Assembly (NCBI GenBank): GCA_020650975.1
Contig: JAIPMN010017752.1
Coordinates: forward strand, 1-29,604
Source of the DNA: Apostichopus californicus
Lineage: Eukaryota; Echinodermata; Holothuroidea; Aspidochirotida; Stichopodidae
Direction of reading: 5' to 3'
DNA: 29,604 nt
Shown: piece after piece, positions 1 through 20,800 of the stretch
How the letters are laid out: each line of letters opens with the position of its first letter
Numbering within the stretch: the first letter of the stretch is position 1
Translations under genes and position numbers: made by a program
Notes under the pieces: generated by a model
Told to the model about the DNA's origin: nothing
Database searches by the model: none
The model's input: the letters and a program-made list of their open reading frames with translations, nothing else

Positions 1-226
1 GGGGAGGGGTGTGGGAGTGAATCGGGCACATGCAAGAAATGTTGATGTTTGAATGAAATTCATTAATTAGTCACTCATTAACGTTATGTTCATTTGCTGC
101 AGCATTGGTCTCATGTCATAGTAATGGGGGAGGGGGGGGGGTGGTGGGTGATTCCGGCACATGCAAGAAATGTTCGAATGAAATTCTTTAATTAGTTGCT
201 CATTGACCTTATGTTCATTTGCTGCC
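1..226. repeat. tandem duplication, about 100-bp unit at a 125-131-bp period
   Basis: The stretch from about 1 to 100 recurs at about 125 to 225. Both copies carry a G-rich lead, GGCACATGCAAGAAATGTT, GAATGAAATTC and TTATGTTCATTTGCTGC. Copy two lacks about six bases. It sits in the intron upstream of GH31 exon a and may continue beyond the left edge. Confidence 0.8.
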
Positions 227-647
227 AAAAAAAATCCTTTGAGGGTGTCTCAGTGTATGTGATCCATTGCAATTTTATTTTGAGTTTTTATCTGGTTGGT
301 CAAATTGGAAGAAATGGGCAACAAAACTACAAAATACGCCTTCATTGATATCTTTCATTACTATAACAAATTCAAATTGGTGCTGGGAGTATTTTAAGAA
401 AGGTTGAGGAAAAATTTGCTCACTTCAAAAATATTATCTGAGAATGTGTTTGTAATTTACAAGTTTTTTCTTATTCATTTTAAAAGTTGGTCAGTTGGGA
501 GGAAAAAAGTCATAAGGTGGAAAAGCACTAGTCTAAAGAAAGAAAGAAAAAAGATTTGTTAAATTATAAAGTTTAGCTTAGTAGTGACAGGCTGTCATGT
601 TCAGTGCAGTAAATGTGGAATTGTTCAATTTTTTTTTGTCCATTTAG
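227..647 (+). other. intron sequence before GH31 exon a
   Basis: AT-rich, with short A-runs and a T-run acceptor tract just before 648. I see no exon, repeat or RNA gene in it. Confidence 0.6.
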
Positions 648-11748
<11,101 letters not shown>

Positions 11749-12366
11749 AAGCCAACTTTTGAAGTGCTTGCATAGCCTATGGAGCCAACCGATGCCTATC
11801 CTGACCTACTTATAATTCAGTACTTGATTCTGTGACGCAATGAAAGTTAGGATAATATTACTGGTAACGCTCGACTAGATTCTTAAATGAAATGATTTTA
11901 TTAACAAATCTTGTACTGTTTTTTATGTTTTTATTCTCTGTACTCAAGAACTTGATAATATACTACCTAGTGTTGTCTTTGATGTAGATAGAAATAGTTT
12001 TAGCATCATGGTGTAAGAGACTGAGTAATCAATGGCCATTTACAATGAACGGTCGCATATTCCACACTGTATTAGTTCTTCATGGTTTCCTCTTTAGGCC
12101 TATGGTATATATTGGTGACCCCAATTATCGAATTCTTCATCTTTGGTGACCCTCCTCCAGCCTGTGGCCTGGGGAAGGGGTCTATGAGGAGTAGGTATCC
12201 ACTCTCCCAGTTTTTGTCAAGACTATATAAGGGTACTGAATTGCAAACTTCATATTGTGTTCTGCATTTGCAACTTTTGGAGTAATTTATTTTTCAAATT
12301 TTTTCACCTTTTATGTTGTTATATAAGTACAGTAATTGAGAAATGGAAAACTGACTTGGAAATTTA

Positions 12367-12446
12367 GACAATGGAAAAGAGACAATTGAAAGAGACAATG
12401 CAAAATAGACAATGCAAAAGAGACAATGGGAAAGTGACAATGCAGG
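12367..12446. repeat. 14-bp tandem repeat, about 6 copies
   Basis: Units of GACAATGCAAAAGA and close variants (one is 13 bp) run head to tail in the GH31 3' flank. Confidence 0.85.
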
Positions 12447-12627
12447 AAAACAGTATTTTTAATACATGCAATTTCTATTTCATTTCAATGTTTCACATGC
12501 ACGTACTATAATGTATGTAAATAATACAATAAGCAGTGTGCCTTTGATGAATTGAACAATTGAATACTAATTTAAATATTTTCCACTTTAAATTTTTTGA
12601 GTTCATCATTGAAATATCTGAATTGCC

Positions 12628-12633
12628 AATAAA
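12628..12633 (+). terminator. candidate poly(A) signal for the GH31 gene
   Basis: AATAAA lies about 880 nt after the GH31 stop, just before a T/C-rich stretch and the TTAA-type repeat. It is the only canonical hexamer I found in this 3' flank. The resulting 3' UTR would include the 14-bp tandem repeat at 12367. Transcript evidence is not available here. Confidence 0.4.
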
Positions 12634-12657
12634 ATGTAAAACTATTGAACCCCCTTT

Positions 12658-12696
12658 TTTCCTTCTTCCTTTCTTTCTTTCTTTCTTTCTTTCAAA
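12658..12696. repeat. CTTT microsatellite
   Basis: Consecutive CTTT units with minor interruptions, just downstream of the GH31 poly(A) signal candidate. Confidence 0.85.
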
Positions 12697-12752
12697 GTCG
12701 AGTTCTTTATATAGAGTCAGCTGAAAACAAAATCTAGCCCTAATTTCTTAAC

Positions 12753-13124
12753 TTAAAGGCATTGAAGACTCGCCCCAAACCGTGTGTGGCCATCTGAAAA
12801 AGTTAACTTTCCGTTGCTAGCAAGTGACGTTTTGTTCGTGTCGCTACAAAATGCAGACAGTACAGAAATGAAACGTGATACCTTGTTATCTTTAGCTGGA
12901 CCTGAGATGCCCATCGCTGTACTATTTGTACACTGTGCTGTGGCTATTGACCGCAGCTGTATGTACTGACTGTACACTAGTGTCTAATTACCGATGGTAG
13001 CAAGTTGTGTGTGTTTTTTCTAGGATCGATGGTGGTGTCTAACACTTCTGTTACACCCATTCGAAACTAGGTCAGATTACCGGCATTAGACGTTTCTTTT
13101 TGCGCGAGTCTTCACACCCTATAA
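12753..13124. mobile_element. TTAA-type repeat, family B, copy 1 (full length)
   Basis: The left end is TTAAAGGCATTGAAGACTCG and the right end GCGAGTCTTCACACCCTATAA. These are imperfect inverted repeats, with GAAGACTCGC shared, and the right TTAA has changed to ATAA. It is 372 bp and matches 16679-17054 along its whole length and 27834-28099 over its right two-thirds. A 74-codon antisense frame is present in copies 1 and 2 but resembles nothing I know and is probably incidental. It is a non-autonomous element, possibly piggyBac-like from its TTAA ends. Confidence 0.8.
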
Positions 13125-14700
13125 ATGCAACTTTCAAATTATCCACAAAGTAAGTTGAAGGAATATGACCGTGATCAAGGGTGGCTATTTCAAAAGATGC
13201 TATATATTTCCATTACTCATGAAGGGAAGCTAATTAAGCTAGAGATCAACTTCTTTGGCAAACTTCTGTTGTTTCTATTTTTTCTGGTAACCGACGACAG
13301 CACTATCAGTGACATCATAAAACACTTCCAAAACCTTACATGACTGTAGTGTGTCTTTTCGATCCAATAATGACCTTCCAATAATCTAGAGGCAGTGGAC
13401 CATGCCCCACCACCTTTCAATGCATATGCAGGCCACTAGACAGATTTAGTGTAGGCGAACTTATGGAAATGAATACAGACTTGTTTACCCCATAATTTCC
13501 CCGGCGAGCCAGAGATCATTAATTTCACAACTTGTTAAAAGCAACACTGATAAGGGAAACATTTTCACCCATCCCCCTCCCATAGACATAAGGTAGCGTT
13601 GCGGTGTGTCCGTCGGACATTCATAGGGTCCACATTTCAAATCCTCACAAGGAACCAGATTCTCTTGAGTCTTGACCCATTCAAAATTACTGCTTCAAAT
13701 TCGCAGTGTTGCTGATCGAGCGGAGTCTTCTGTTGGTATAGCTTGGTATTTCTGATTTGCGAATTGCTAAGTGTGAACTTAAAGGATTTGTCGACTCGCC
13801 TCACCTCCTCCTTCCTCTAAAAATCCTTCCCTCTCTATTCACCAGGTCAGATTTCCTTGCTACAGTTTATGGGCAGTTCTAGTTTTCATTCGTTACATGG
13901 CTTCTGTCCAAATAGTTGGCGCTATGTATATTTGATTACTATCAACCTTGTATACAGACATACGTGTCTTCTCTCCGGCCGCTAGCTTCCAACCAATAAT
14001 TTCTGCGCTTCCAATACACTCCCACTTTCTGTGATACTGATATGCATGTAACGTTAGTTATGAACGTACTATCCTATTCATAGATCATCCATTTTCTCTA
14101 CTACAGACGTAGCCAGGCTACTACGAATCGAACAATTATTCAAGCTACACATTACCTACCAATTGGAATTTCCCTCGCGCTCTAAGATGGTTTGTCCTTT
14201 CTTTATTAACTGGAATATGTCTTTAAATGTAACAGCAAGATGTCAAAAAACAGGACGTCAATATCTTATGACACTTGGTTGGAGATCGAGTTTGCATAAA
14301 TTTACATTAGGCTAGCAAGACCAACTTAGTACTGTAGGCTATCCGGACTTAGGCCTAGCCTATGTCTTTTAATGTTAGAATACAGCAATAACAATCTGTC
14401 GGGTTTTGCTCAATGATTTAGTCAAATCTTTCATTTCACCAAGGCCTAGACTACCTGATTTCACCGATGGTTTGATGAGACTCCTACAGATTGAAATTGA
14501 TCTAGCCTAGACCAAAACAAAGTCACTAGCCCTAGGCTAGGCCTAACAGTAACAATAACATTAAAAAACTTGTAGCATACTGAGTAAAATCATGCATGCA
14601 TTGAAGTTTACTGTATAGCCTATTCTAAGTTTAGTAAATGGGTGCTGAGGTTGCATGTATGCCAATGTATTGATATTAGAAAATTACTATTTGTTTTCAG
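13125..14700 (+). other. intergenic region / expected AP-1 sigma promoter and first exon
   Basis: There is no recognisable coding exon here except the ATG candidate at 14187. A weak B-box-like TTTCAAATCC occurs near 13635. The stretch 14310-14550 is unusually rich in AGGCCTA/CTAGCC motifs. The sigma-1 promoter and 5' UTR should be in or upstream of this region, but I see no clear TATA box or other core element. Confidence 0.5.
14187..14189 (+). CDS. AP1S2: candidate ATG-only first coding exon of AP-1 sigma
   Basis: The first certain exon (14701) starts with LQFMLLFS in phase 0, and family proteins begin M(L/M/Q)QFMLLFS. The upstream exon therefore needs to contribute little more than an ATG right before a donor. 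At 14187 an ATG in good context (AAGATGG) is followed by GTTTGT, a weak donor, with a pyrimidine-rich CG-containing stretch just upstream that could be near a transcription start. The choice is a guess. Another candidate is the ATG before GTGTAAG near 12008, and the real exon may be elsewhere. Confidence 0.25.
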
Positions 14701-14879
14701 CTTCAGTTCATGTTACTATTTAGTCGTCAGGGCAAGCTTCGTCTCCAAAAGTGGTACGTGCCTTACCAAGACAAACTTAAGAAGAAAGTTACAAGAGAGC
14801 TAATCTCTACTGTTTTAACCAGAAAACCAAAAATGTGCAATTTCTTAGAATGGAGGGACTTGAAAGTAGTTTACAAAAG
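14701..14879 (+). CDS. AP1S2: AP-1 sigma exon 2
   Basis: The exon has 59 codons plus AG, from [19 protein letters not shown] to KVVYK. The acceptor TTGTTTTCAG ends at 14700. A second AG at 14705-14706 would drop two codons in frame (giving FMLLFS), so either acceptor works. I keep the first because LQFM or MQFM is the family pattern. The donor is GTAAGT. Variation from vertebrates is concentrated in the [18 protein letters not shown] helix. Confidence 0.95.
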
Positions 14880-17800
14880 GTAAGTCATTCAAGATTATAT
14901 TCGGTGTCCTGAGATATATGTACTGTAGGCCTAGTGAGAGAAGACATGGTTTCCACCTATCATTGATCCTTCAACCATTTCATTTTCGTTACTCTAAAAT
15001 TTTGGATTCCAAAAGTTTGGAGTCATTCAAACCTAGTAAACCATTTGCTGCATTCACCTACCCATACTAATGGTGAGACATTAAAATACTCTGCAAATTC
15101 ACCTGCAGTAGATTGTGTTAGCTCTGCTATACTAACACTCTTGTCATGGTCCTACTTATGAGAAAACTTGATTTTCATTGTGTGAATACATAATGCTTAA
15201 AACTGTATTTCTGACAGCTGAAGGAACCTTGATGTCTGGTTAAAGGTGTTATTTGTGGGTGTTAGTGGAATGTTCAGATTGGTCTTTTTTTTAAATTTGT
15301 TTTGGTAATAAATATATGGGAACTTGACAGATTCTGTAAGTAACCATATGATCAGTTTTGTCATTGACACAACATTCCTGGCAGTAAATTTGTTTGTGAT
15401 AGATTCTCCAGAGAGTGGTGGCCAATTGGCTAAGGCGTCAGACTTGTGATCCAAGGAATGCTGGTTCGATTCCTGCGTAGTTCATTACGTTGTGTCCTTG
15501 GGCAAGATGCTTGATCTCAAATGTCTCTCTCCACCCAGGGGTTAAATTGGTAACTGTGAGGTAACTTGTCATTGGGCGCAGTATATAACTGTTTCCGACT
15601 TTAGGGATTGTCTCTGGGACAGGTTAACATTGACCAGGGGTAATATAACGTCTGTAAAGCGCTTTGAGACCTATAGCTGGTATAAAGCGCTCTATAAAAA
15701 CCAAATATTATATATGATTATTCTGTCTTGGATATCAGCATGCTTCCATGCCATATCACCTGTTTGCATTTTATTTGATTTTTAGTTTTGAAATAGGGTA
15801 CCAGTCAAAAAATAAATTGACCTAGGGACTATAGATTCTTTCACTGTTATTTTGTGTTAATCACTTTTTCCTACTTTGATTGACCTGCTAGGTATGCCAG
15901 TTTGTATTTCTGCTGTGCCATTGAAGAATCAGACAATGAGCTCCTCACGCTGGAGATAATTCACCGATATGTCGAACTTCTCGATAAATATTTTGGTAGT
16001 GTAAGTATGAAGTTTGTTAATGTTGTAAGTACAATTTGTACTTTGGTATTGAAATAAGTACGAAGTTTGATAATGTCAGTATGAATTTTGTCAGAGTAAG
16101 TATGAAGTTTGGTTCTAGTGTTACTAATTTTGGTACTTTTTTCATGGCAAACTTTAAAGGATGGTCTGGTTGTCAGAGACGACCAAGTTTCCGCGCGCAC
16201 AACAAAAATCAGCTCTTAGAGACTAGTTGTTTACATCAAATTAAGATTCAGAGGTTTTTGTATAAATTTTAGAAGTGTAAGGGTTTTGTAGGTGTCAGTA
16301 TAAATTTTGACGGCATATGAATTTGCTATTTCAAGGTATGAATGTATGTATGAACTTGGCAGGTTTTTGTATGAAATTTGAGACTAAGTTAATTTTAGTA
16401 TTGAGTAGAAATGTGAAATTTTTAAGTATGTACCCACAAATTTTGGAGCAAGGTATGAATTTTCTCAGTGTCTGTATAGCTTTGTGGTTATTTGTGAACA
16501 TAGCTTTATTAAACATCTTTATATAAAATTATGGAAATTTTTTTCTACAAAATAGCATGTTTCATCGTTTAGTGTCATTCTGGTTGAGACTTTCCTAATA
16601 TACTTCTGGATTTTCTTTGCTATCGCAAAGTAAATGTTTTTTTTTTAATAAACTGTTTGATGGATGACACAGAGTAAGTTTAAAGGCATTGAAGACTAGC
16701 CCCAAACCGTGTGCGGCCGTATGAAAAAGTTAACTTTCCGTTGCATGCAAGTGATGTTTTGTTCGTGTCGCTACAAAATGCAGACAGTACAGTAATGAAA
16801 CGTGATACCTTGTTATCTTTAGCTTGACCTGAGATGTCCATCCCTGTATCGTTTATACAGTGTGCTGTGGGTATTGACTGCAGCTGTATGTACTGACTGT
16901 ACACTAGTGTCTAATTACCGACGGTAGCAAGCTGTGTGTGTGTATCTTCTGGGATCGATGGTGGTGTCTAACACTTCTGTAACACCTCATTTGAAACTAG
17001 GTCAGATTACCAGCTTTAGAGGTTTCTTTTTGCGCGAGTCTTCACACCCTTTAAGGAACAACAAAACTTGATGATAATGTAGTAAGAGTAATCGGCGACT
17101 TGAGAGACATTGTCAAGTATTGTAAGAACGTGTTATTACTTTGAACGATGTCGGTATATTTGGGTTGGTATGAATAGAATTCACAATCATATCTGGGCTT
17201 CTTCATGAAATGTTGCCATTTTGCTGCTCTATAGGGGAACTTTTCCCAGTCTTCATTCACCTCTACTCTGTTTAACCACCCCCTCCCCCCAAAACCCCCC
17301 CTCCTGCCTTCGTCATCATTTTCTAATGTCTCTCTCTAAAGGTATGTGAACTGGACATTATTTTCAACTTTGAAAAAGCCTACTTTATGCTGGATGAACT
17401 CATGATCGGAGGAGAAGTACAAGAGACGAGTAAGAAGAATGTACTAAAGGCCATTCAGGCACAGGACCTATTACAAGAGGTAAGAGAATCTAGGTCACTA
17501 CTGATGAGGTCAAATTGATAAAGCTTTGTATTACTGCTATGTGTGCTCAGTTGTTTTGTTATCGTGCATATTTCTCACTATCTAATATACCAAAATTTGT
17601 TTAAAACATGTCTTTCGATGTAGACCCCAAAAATTGCTAATTCTGATCATCATTAGAATTTTTGTTAAATTAAATTGTGCTTAGGGCTAGCAATGTTCAT
17701 ATTATCTACATATTCCTAGAAATGGGAAAAAAATGTTGTTTGGTACTTAGAAGTAAGTTAAAAAAAACAGAAGAAAAATGGCTTAGTTCTAACTTTGTTT

Positions 17801-20800
17801 TGGAATTTTACATCAAATTTTCTGATGACATGTCCCCATTAATTGTAACAGTGTGCATTTGAAGGCATTTTAAGTACGTAAGTATGTTTGGACAGGAGAC
17901 TTGCAACTTTATCAAGCAATTGAGGAAGTTTTTTTTTTTTTCAAGTTAAGGATAAAATAGTATCACTACAGGGATTCTTTGATGTAAGCTTTTTGAATCG
18001 AAAATGAAGAAAAAAAAAAATACCCTCCTAAAGACTTACCTTGGACTCCATAATACATGGAGCCCTGCTCCCCAAAAGCAAATGTGTCTGTGACAAAGTT
18101 GAGAGGGTAGAAAGATGTGGAAGAGGATGTGAGGGACAGGGTCATTTAGAAAGGATAGAAGGGGATGGGCAGATAGAAAAATTGCATAAAATATGGAAAA
18201 AATAGACAAAAATATTGATTTATTTTAAACTACTTTGTCAAGTACTGCCATTGCAGGCTGCATTGTCAAGGAAACTGACACATTTTGTCCTACATAGAAA
18301 TCAAAGTTTGGAACATCTTAACACTTGTAATGTCACTGATAAATATTGTTCTAAAAACAGCTGGCTGGTTTAACAACATGTAGTTCTCTATAGCACAAAA
18401 ATTATTGCATGTCTGTTGCATGAATGTCACAACATATCTTCAAAGGGAGAAAGTTCTCTTCTTGACTAGAATATCAAAACGCACAATATACAACTATATG
18501 CGTGCAACGATACCATTACAAATGTATGATGAATGTTTACTCTACTCTGCACACAAGCCTCTGACCATAAGTCAGTTGCATGTCAGTTTCATTACTAATT
18601 AATTACTATAGTTACCGTAAAACGGACATTTTTAAACAAAGAGGAAATAGTTCATAGAATTCCTTTTTCTTAGCAGTACGGTTGTTATTTCGAGTGAAAT
18701 GTTTGCATAGACTGGAACGTGGTCAGGTAAACTTACAGTTCATCATTGTCTGTTTGATTGAGAACTTTACAAATCCTACCAAATTTAGCCCATGCACATC
18801 TTTCTTTCCTCCTTTCTCAAATTGAAGGTTGTCCAGGGAATAAGAAATTAGGAATAATTTCAACTTTTTTCACAATATTTTTAGGCCTACTACACTGTAC
18901 TAGTATTCAATCGCAAGAAAAATACCTCTCTGGGAAATTCCAAAATTTTCGACTTTGGGCTGCAAGTATTTAAAATTTGACTAGTGGAGGCCATGTTCTA
19001 CTGTACATCAGTATGGCATGTTAGAAAAGCATAGCAAATGTTGATCAAAAAAGCAATCCGAGAGGGTGCTTGTACTGTACTGTTTGTACATGATTTTTAA
19101 TTTTCAAAGTTTTTGAGTAGGCAGTTATTTGTTTCCTTAAATTTTCAGCTATTCATGCTATTTCTGAATTACATATCTTCAAGAATACATTCAAAGTTGT
19201 CCTTTAGTTTTGAAAGTTCCTCTATCAATTTATTTATTAATTTTTTTCAAGCTCAAGTTTTTAATCAGTCTGGAAATGTTGATCATTCTCAGCCATGGTG
19301 TTCTTTTCGAATTTGCTTGTTTCCATTTTGTTTCGAAAAAAATCATTGAAAGATTTTCTGTCATAAATTTCATTCATAAAACAATTAAAACTTGGTACCA
19401 AATGAAGGGGGGTGGGGGTGGTTGGGTGGTGGGGGAGGGGAGGTGCTCCTTCAGGGCATTAATGTATGTTTCAGATCTTCAATAATTTGTTTTAAAAAGG
19501 CGTATATGTTCAGATCCTTCCACACTAGCCATGGTTGCTTTTTGTTTATGTATGTGCTTTACTGCTCCATCCCAGAACAGGTTAGATTACATAACTCATT
19601 TCTCTTTGACAAACACAGGCCGAACTAGAAATGCAAATGCGATAAAAGTGGAAAGGTTTGCACCGTTTGATATTTCTCTTCCATACTGTCTCTCATAATC
19701 CGGAAAAAAAATTACCGTATTTCAAGAAGTCTCGATACATTTCAAAACCGCAAAGTCATCTCAGCCATCACACGTTATTGTTGCTGTGTAACATGAAGAT
19801 ATTGCAATTGTATCAATTACATCAAGTGGTATAAAACACCCCACCCCCACCCTTCGCCATCCCCAGGCCCCCCATCCACCATAAAATGAGGGGTAATTTT
19901 AACCTTAGCAACATCACAGGTGAGAATGTATTTTGTCACCAGTAGCAGTGATCGTCTCATAATTGAGCATTTTGGACAAAATAGAAAATAAAAACAAAAG
20001 AGAAAGAAGATATTAGACATTGATCAAAACAATCCAATTTGAATTAAAGTCTTTTTTTCATAATTTTCAAAACTATTTTTGGGGTTTCTTTGCAAGTTTT
20101 GATGTCAACAGTATGATCATTTTGATATAACATTGCAATTTGGTGTTCCCTATTATTCCCTTTGGCTCGTCGACTAGATGAAAATAATTAAAAAAAACAA
20201 GATAATTGGCAGTTCGTTCCCTCCAACATTCAGCTTTGAAACTGAATAATTTCAGCATATCTCACCCAAATTATGTTTAGATAAATTAATGTTTTGTCTC
20301 TGTTCCATATCAAGTTTGGTCATTTCATTTTTGTGTTCATACAGTACGTTGCATCATATTTGTGTTATAATATTTGGACTATAAATTAGACCTTAATTCC
20401 TGCAATATATTCTGCAAAGTTTGAAACTCAGATAATAATAATAATAATAATGATAATAATAATTAATAATAAAAGAAAAAGTTGACATGAAATCAAAGAA
20501 AATGTTTGTGAAGAATACTGTCGAAGTGGAAGGTAATGACAAAGAAATACTTCCACAGAAAAACTAACAGAGAAAACGAAAATCCACGAGAAAGAGTTAT
20601 TACAGAATTCAAAATGTGTTCACATAAGATATTTCTTTGAATTCTGGGTAAATAAGGGGAGGGGGAGGGAGGGGGATATAAAGTTTGATGGTTATAGTCA
20701 GCTGATAGGGACTAATATAATCTAAAGCCAGTGGAAATCTTTTCATCTCGATAAAGACCGCAACAGTCTCAACTCCACCGACTCAAAATGATACTGCACT

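Larger units (their letters stand above)
11749..12752 (+). other. GH31 3' untranslated region and flank
   Basis: Non-coding sequence after the stop with a poly(A) signal at 12628, the 14-bp tandem repeat at 12367-12446 and a CTTT microsatellite at 12658-12696. No gene is seen on either strand. Confidence 0.6.

Noticed and set aside
13575..13660. Another SINE head based on TTTCAAATCC
   Set aside because: Only a partial box B resemblance is seen, with no convincing box A or tail.
15419..15473. True tRNA gene on the plus strand
   Set aside because: The promoter boxes are good, but the sequence continues into a SINE body and tail with no acceptor stem closure.
19817..20020. Hydrophobic minus-strand frame of 67 residues resembling a membrane peptide
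   Set aside because: The Phe/Leu richness comes from A-rich sequence read on the opposite strand. There is no family resemblance.
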